From: an uncultured Clostridia bacterium
GTDB lineage: Bacteria > Bacillota > Clostridia > Christensenellales > Aristaeellaceae
Reading direction: 5' to 3'
Assembly (NCBI GenBank): GCA_934631055.1
Contig: CAKTXP010000024.1
Coordinates: forward strand, 1 to 21,086
DNA: 21,086 nt
Under the pieces are notes generated by a model. The model worked only from the letters and a program-made list of their open reading frames with translations. It had not been told where the DNA came from and made no database searches. A program made the position numbers and the translations under genes. Of the stretch, positions 18,417-21,086 are shown one piece after another (position 1 is the first letter of the stretch; each line of letters starts with the position of its first letter).

Positions 18417-19325
18417 TCAGTAACACACCCTCGCCCCGACCTCTTCCGGCGCGCTTTCCCGCGTGTATACCCCGTAAAGCACCCGCAGTCCCGCGCTTTT
18501 GTCCTTGTAGCATGCGCCGCCCGCCGCGATGCGCTCTCCGCTCGTGTTGTAGCCAAGAACGCCGCTCATTCCCGGCATGACGCCGTATTTTTCAAGCAGA
18601 TTCAAAGCCGTCTGCTCCACGCTTCCTGCGATCTGGATCTCTTCGAGCTTTGCCACGCGGTCCGTGTTTTCGCTCGTCGTCGTCACGTCCAGCCATGTTT
18701 TTCCGTTTTCATAGCGCCATTTGAGCGTCCCGGCGGTTTTCGGTGCGACAAATTCGCCGGTTTTGCTGATGGCGCGCCAAAGCGCGCTCCCCGCGCCCAG
18801 CTCGTCCGGTTCAGCTTCCGCCGCCCCGTTTTCCGGAATGATCTGAATCTCCCCGTCTACCGTCCGGTATCCGCTGATCCATTCGCGGACGTTCCCCGCC
18901 GCGTCCCATACGCCGCTCCATTTCGCGTTGTGCGCAAAGCGCCATGTGCCGCTTCCGGTTGCGCTTCTGGCGGTCTGATCGACGCGCCCGTCCGCTTTCG
19001 CGCTTCCCCTTTCGCAGAGGAGCGCCCATTCCGCAAGCGTCATCAGGTGGTATCCAAGCCCCTTGGCGAGCGCCCTTTCCGCCGCTTCTTCAAAGGTCAT
19101 GCCGGTTTTCGGCTCTTCCAGCGGAAGGCTGTACAGCCCGCCCAGCCGCTCGCAGCATTCGTATTTGCCCATCAGCAGGCGGTTTTTCCCGCCGAATGCG
19201 GGCGCTTTGTCCGCCCCGTCCGGCTCAAAGGCGGCGAACAGGTCGGCGTTTCCCCCTGCGTCCAGCCGCATTTCCCCGCCGACGCTCTGCGCCGCCGCTT
19301 TCAGCGCCGCATAGTTGTCATTCAT
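18417..19325 (-). CDS. Formylglycine-generating-enzyme-like/C-type-lectin phage protein
   Basis: 302 residues. Central motifs of the sulfatase-modifying-factor fold: LMTLAEWALLCERG (about 95-107), WDAAGNVREWISG (140-152) and a C-terminus GLRVLYGVYTRESAPEE, the site where C-type lectin-like phage proteins end. In phages this fold usually makes receptor-binding or tail-tip proteins rather than true formylglycine enzymes. GGAGG, eight bases, ATG. It lies between the fibre genes and the endolysin. The last segment is not enriched in AAY codons, so it does not look like a diversity-generating retroelement target. Surface receptor binding is inferred. Confidence 0.75.
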   Translation of the reverse strand: MNDNYAALKAAAQSVGGEMRLDAGGNADLFAAFEPDGADKAPAFGGKNRLLMGKYECCERLGGLYSLPLEEPKTGMTFEEAAERALAKGLGYHLMTLAEWALLCERGSAKADGRVDQTARSATGSGTWRFAHNAKWSGVWDAAGNVREWISGYRTVDGEIQIIPENGAAEAEPDELGAGSALWRAISKTGEFVAPKTAGTLKWRYENGKTWLDVTTTSENTDRVAKLEEIQIAGSVEQTALNLLEKYGVMPGMSGVLGYNTSGERIAAGGACYKDKSAGLRVLYGVYTRESAPEEVGARVCY

Positions 19326-19413
19326 CCCAGCTTCCTCCCGCGTGAATAAAGTTCCCAATGCCGATGCAGACCAGCAGCGCCGCCGCCAGCCAAAGCAAAA
19401 CCGTCAAGCGCAT
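19318..19413 (-). CDS. 31-residue membrane peptide
   Basis: ATG at 19413, 31 codons, one hydrophobic helix (LTVLLWLAAALLVCIGIG) then a short polar end. GGGGAGG lies just one base before the ATG, with AGGCGG slightly further upstream. The stop overlaps the lectin-like gene's start by eight bases, suggesting coupling. Too short to classify; small membrane peptides of this kind are common in phage tail/lysis regions. Confidence 0.45.
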   Translation of the reverse strand: MRLTVLLWLAAALLVCIGIGNFIHAGGSWDE

Positions 19414-19441
19414 TCCTCCCCGCCTCTCAGCCGAATGAGGT

Positions 19442-20149
19442 TTACACCTCAATCGTCACATATCCGCCGTACCTCATCTTAGGATTACTCCACTGGTAGT
19501 CCGACGCATCGTCGCGGCTGATGGAGAAATATTCGTTCTCCACGATGTCCTCGTCTTTTGTGCCCGGGTAGTGCAGCACCTGCGAGTTGTCAGATGTGCC
19601 GATGGAAATTTTGTAGAAGCGATCAGCGACCAGCGCCGTGTTCAGCGCCACATCGACCTCATTGCCTGCTGCCTGATTCAGCGCGATCTCAGCCGTCACG
19701 GTCTCAAGGGTTTTGCTCTCCACCGTGTCGTAAATACCAACCCTGAGCGTCGCCGCCGCCTCGCTCTGAATCTTGAATTTCAGCCCCTTGAGCGTCAGAT
19801 TGACCTTCGGCGTAAACGGCAGATTGTAACTGCTGCACAATGGCGTATAGATACTCCATTTATCGTATGTTTTCGTCGTCAGGATGGTCTTTTCTCCCGG
19901 CTCCGGCTGATCCGGCGTGACCGTTCCGCCGCCCCAAGCGGTTTCAAGCGCGTTGTACGCCGCCAAGGTTTCCGCGCTCGTGTCCTTCGCAGCCGCGAAC
20001 AGGATGAGCATGTTCGCCTTTTCCGTTTTGCCCAGCCCGTCGGCGCTTCCCGCCGCGCTCTCCGCCGCCGCGATGCCGTCCTCGATGTGGTTCATCTGCG
20101 CCGCCGTCAAAACTTGTCCGTCCGTAAAATTCTGTTTCGTGTAGCTCAT
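19442..20149 (-). CDS. Phage fibre-like protein
   Basis: 235 residues from the ATG at 20149, with AGGAGG eight bases upstream. The N-terminus has the phage fibre motif NFTDGQVLTAAQMNHIEDGI, typical of head or tail fibre proteins of Firmicutes phages. A helical stretch follows, then from about residue 90 a beta-rich domain (TYDKWSIYTPLC through RYGGYVTIEV) that could bind a receptor or carbohydrate. It follows the larger fibre gene by 13 bp. Confidence 0.75.
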   Translation of the reverse strand: MSYTKQNFTDGQVLTAAQMNHIEDGIAAAESAAGSADGLGKTEKANMLILFAAAKDTSAETLAAYNALETAWGGGTVTPDQPEPGEKTILTTKTYDKWSIYTPLCSSYNLPFTPKVNLTLKGLKFKIQSEAAATLRVGIYDTVESKTLETVTAEIALNQAAGNEVDVALNTALVADRFYKISIGTSDNSQVLHYPGTKDEDIVENEYFSISRDDASDYQWSNPKMRYGGYVTIEV

Positions 20150-20162
20150 TTCATCGTCCTCC

Positions 20163-21086
20163 TCAATTCTGTCCAAGCTTCAGCTTGCCGATCTTCGCCG
20201 CGCCCAGCTTTGCGCTTTCCTCGCCGCTCTCCTGCGTATTGCCATCCGACCAGATAAGCGCGCCGCTCGTGCCCGCGTTGACCGGCATCCCGTTTTCGTC
20301 AAACCGAATGTCGATGTCCGCGCCCTCGCGGTAGTCGTAAATCTCCTGCATGGTCGAGTAATCGTCCTGCGCGTAGAAGATGAGCGAGGTGATTTTATAT
20401 CCCTTCGCCGCGCCCGCGTGGATGCTTCCCGCTTCCAGCGCTTCCTTGAGCGCCGCGGACGAGCCGAAGAGCTGCATCTTTTGGTCATCCGCGCTCTGCG
20501 CCGTGTTGAAGAACAGGTATCCGCTGTAATTTTGCAGCGTCCGCGTCAGCTCTTCCGTCGCCCAGAGCGGGCTTTGGGCGTTCTTGTTGTAAATGCCGTC
20601 CGGCTTGAAGATAAAGGAGATTTTCGCGCCGCTCTCCTCGTCGAACGTGCCGGTGTTGATATAGTTATTCTTGCGATATGCTCCGTCCGTGCCATCCGCG
20701 CTCATGCTGTCCGTCGTTCCCCATTCGTAGGTCGGGTAGCCATTTGTTTTCATGAATTCGAGCGTCACTGGGGCAGTTCCGCTTTTCTGTCCGTTTTCTG
20801 CGGTCGTGAAGATCGGCACACGTCCAGCGCTTCCTTCGACGGAATCCAGCGCGACCGTCATCGCGATATACAGCGTGTGCTTCTCTCCGACGCTAGGCAG
20901 CGGCACATACGCAACCGTGTTGTCAAGCGTCCATTTGCCATCTGTATAGACCGGCAGTTCGCTTTCGTCTACGACCTCCACCGGGCATTCTGCGGTCATC
21001 TCGCCGCATGTCGCAATGATTTTGGCGTTTCCCAGCTTGTGCGCGGTGATTTCTCCGTCCTGCGTGATGGAAAAGACCTCTTCGTC
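20163..21086 (-). CDS. Phage surface/fibre protein, 5' end outside the window
   Basis: The frame stays open to the right edge, so at least 307 residues are present and the start lies beyond it. The first visible residues (VFSITQDGEITAHKLGNAKI, then IATCG and AECPVEVV) are the end of a bacterial Ig-like (Big_2) domain. A larger beta-rich region follows, with repeats of Gly/Asp/Asn/Thr, and a C-terminal KIGKLKLGQN. Ig-like domains are frequent in phage tail and fibre proteins, and the next genes are fibre, lectin-like and lysis genes. An adhesin-like role is inferred. Confidence 0.7.
   Translation of the reverse strand, partial: DEEVFSITQDGEITAHKLGNAKIIATCGEMTAECPVEVVDESELPVYTDGKWTLDNTVAYVPLPSVGEKHTLYIAMTVALDSVEGSAGRVPIFTTAENGQKSGTAPVTLEFMKTNGYPTYEWGTTDSMSADGTDGAYRKNNYINTGTFDEESGAKISFIFKPDGIYNKNAQSPLWATEELTRTLQNYSGYLFFNTAQSADDQKMQLFGSSAALKEALEAGSIHAGAAKGYKITSLIFYAQDDYSTMQEIYDYREGADIDIRFDENGMPVNAGTSGALIWSDGNTQESGEESAKLGAAKIGKLKLGQN

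Noticed and set aside
18417..19325. Diversity-generating retroelement target
   Set aside because: No reverse transcriptase or template repeat in the window and no AAY-rich variable end.

Overview
The window looks like the chromosome of a spore-forming member of the Clostridia (Firmicutes), possibly from a gut lineage. Positions 1 to about 9240 are host backbone, and about 9240 to the right edge looks like part of a prophage. The host part carries core Firmicutes and sporulation genes (infC-rpmI-rplT, spo0A, spoIVB, nrdR, a ylmC/ymxH gene, sigG, spoIIP). The prophage part carries fibre, endolysin, holin-like and tyrosine-recombinase genes. The taxon is inferred from gene content and order only.

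Host region. 2563..1 is a three-gene operon on the minus strand: an ECF sigma factor, a DUF4179-type membrane anti-sigma-like protein and a secreted protein, joined by 4-nt start/stop overlaps. 4120..2741 is the infC-rpmI-rplT operon, with a clear sigma-A promoter, a leader containing a terminator that can be out-competed by an upstream repeat (an L20-type attenuator), and a final terminator. 6880..4166 carries nrdR, spoIVB and spo0A on the minus strand; the Spo0A receiver domain is degenerate. A ymxH-like PRC-barrel gene lies upstream of these and opposite sigG. sigG (plus strand) and spoIIP (minus strand) converge with overlapping stop codons. Upstream of spoIIP is an uncatalogued 37-residue Cys/Ser/Thr/Gly-rich peptide gene with a good ribosome binding site.

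9240 to 10340 is non-coding as far as I can see: an alternating purine-pyrimidine tract, a 15-bp hairpin, a long pyrimidine-rich strand and a seven-copy 38-bp tandem repeat. 10343 to 15434 is a chain of very small genes, many in their own promoter/terminator unit like phage morons. It includes two tandem cassettes that share promoter and tail DNA, a 63-residue protein in a gene-enclosing inverted repeat, two XRE regulators, a small membrane protein, a 99-residue ribbon-helix-helix/coiled-coil protein, a hicA-hicB toxin-antitoxin pair, two parallel modules that each make a cationic amphipathic peptide followed by a tiny membrane protein, and a third XRE regulator. Several of these promoters carry a different dyad in or beside the spacer between -35 and -10, as if each had its own repressor.

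15449 to 21086 is the phage part: a short tyrosine recombinase, a 43-residue protein, then (reading right to left on the minus strand) a fibre protein with the end of an Ig-like domain, a second fibre-like protein, a 31-residue membrane peptide, a formylglycine-generating-enzyme/C-type-lectin-like protein, an NlpC/P60 plus SH3 endolysin, an XhlA-like coiled-coil membrane protein, a Cys-rich protein and an LLH-type holin-like protein. The small-gene chain sits beyond the lysis genes, where temperate phages of Firmicutes often keep lysogenic-conversion genes. The chain of tiny autonomous units, especially the two peptide/membrane-protein modules, is the least explained and most interesting part.
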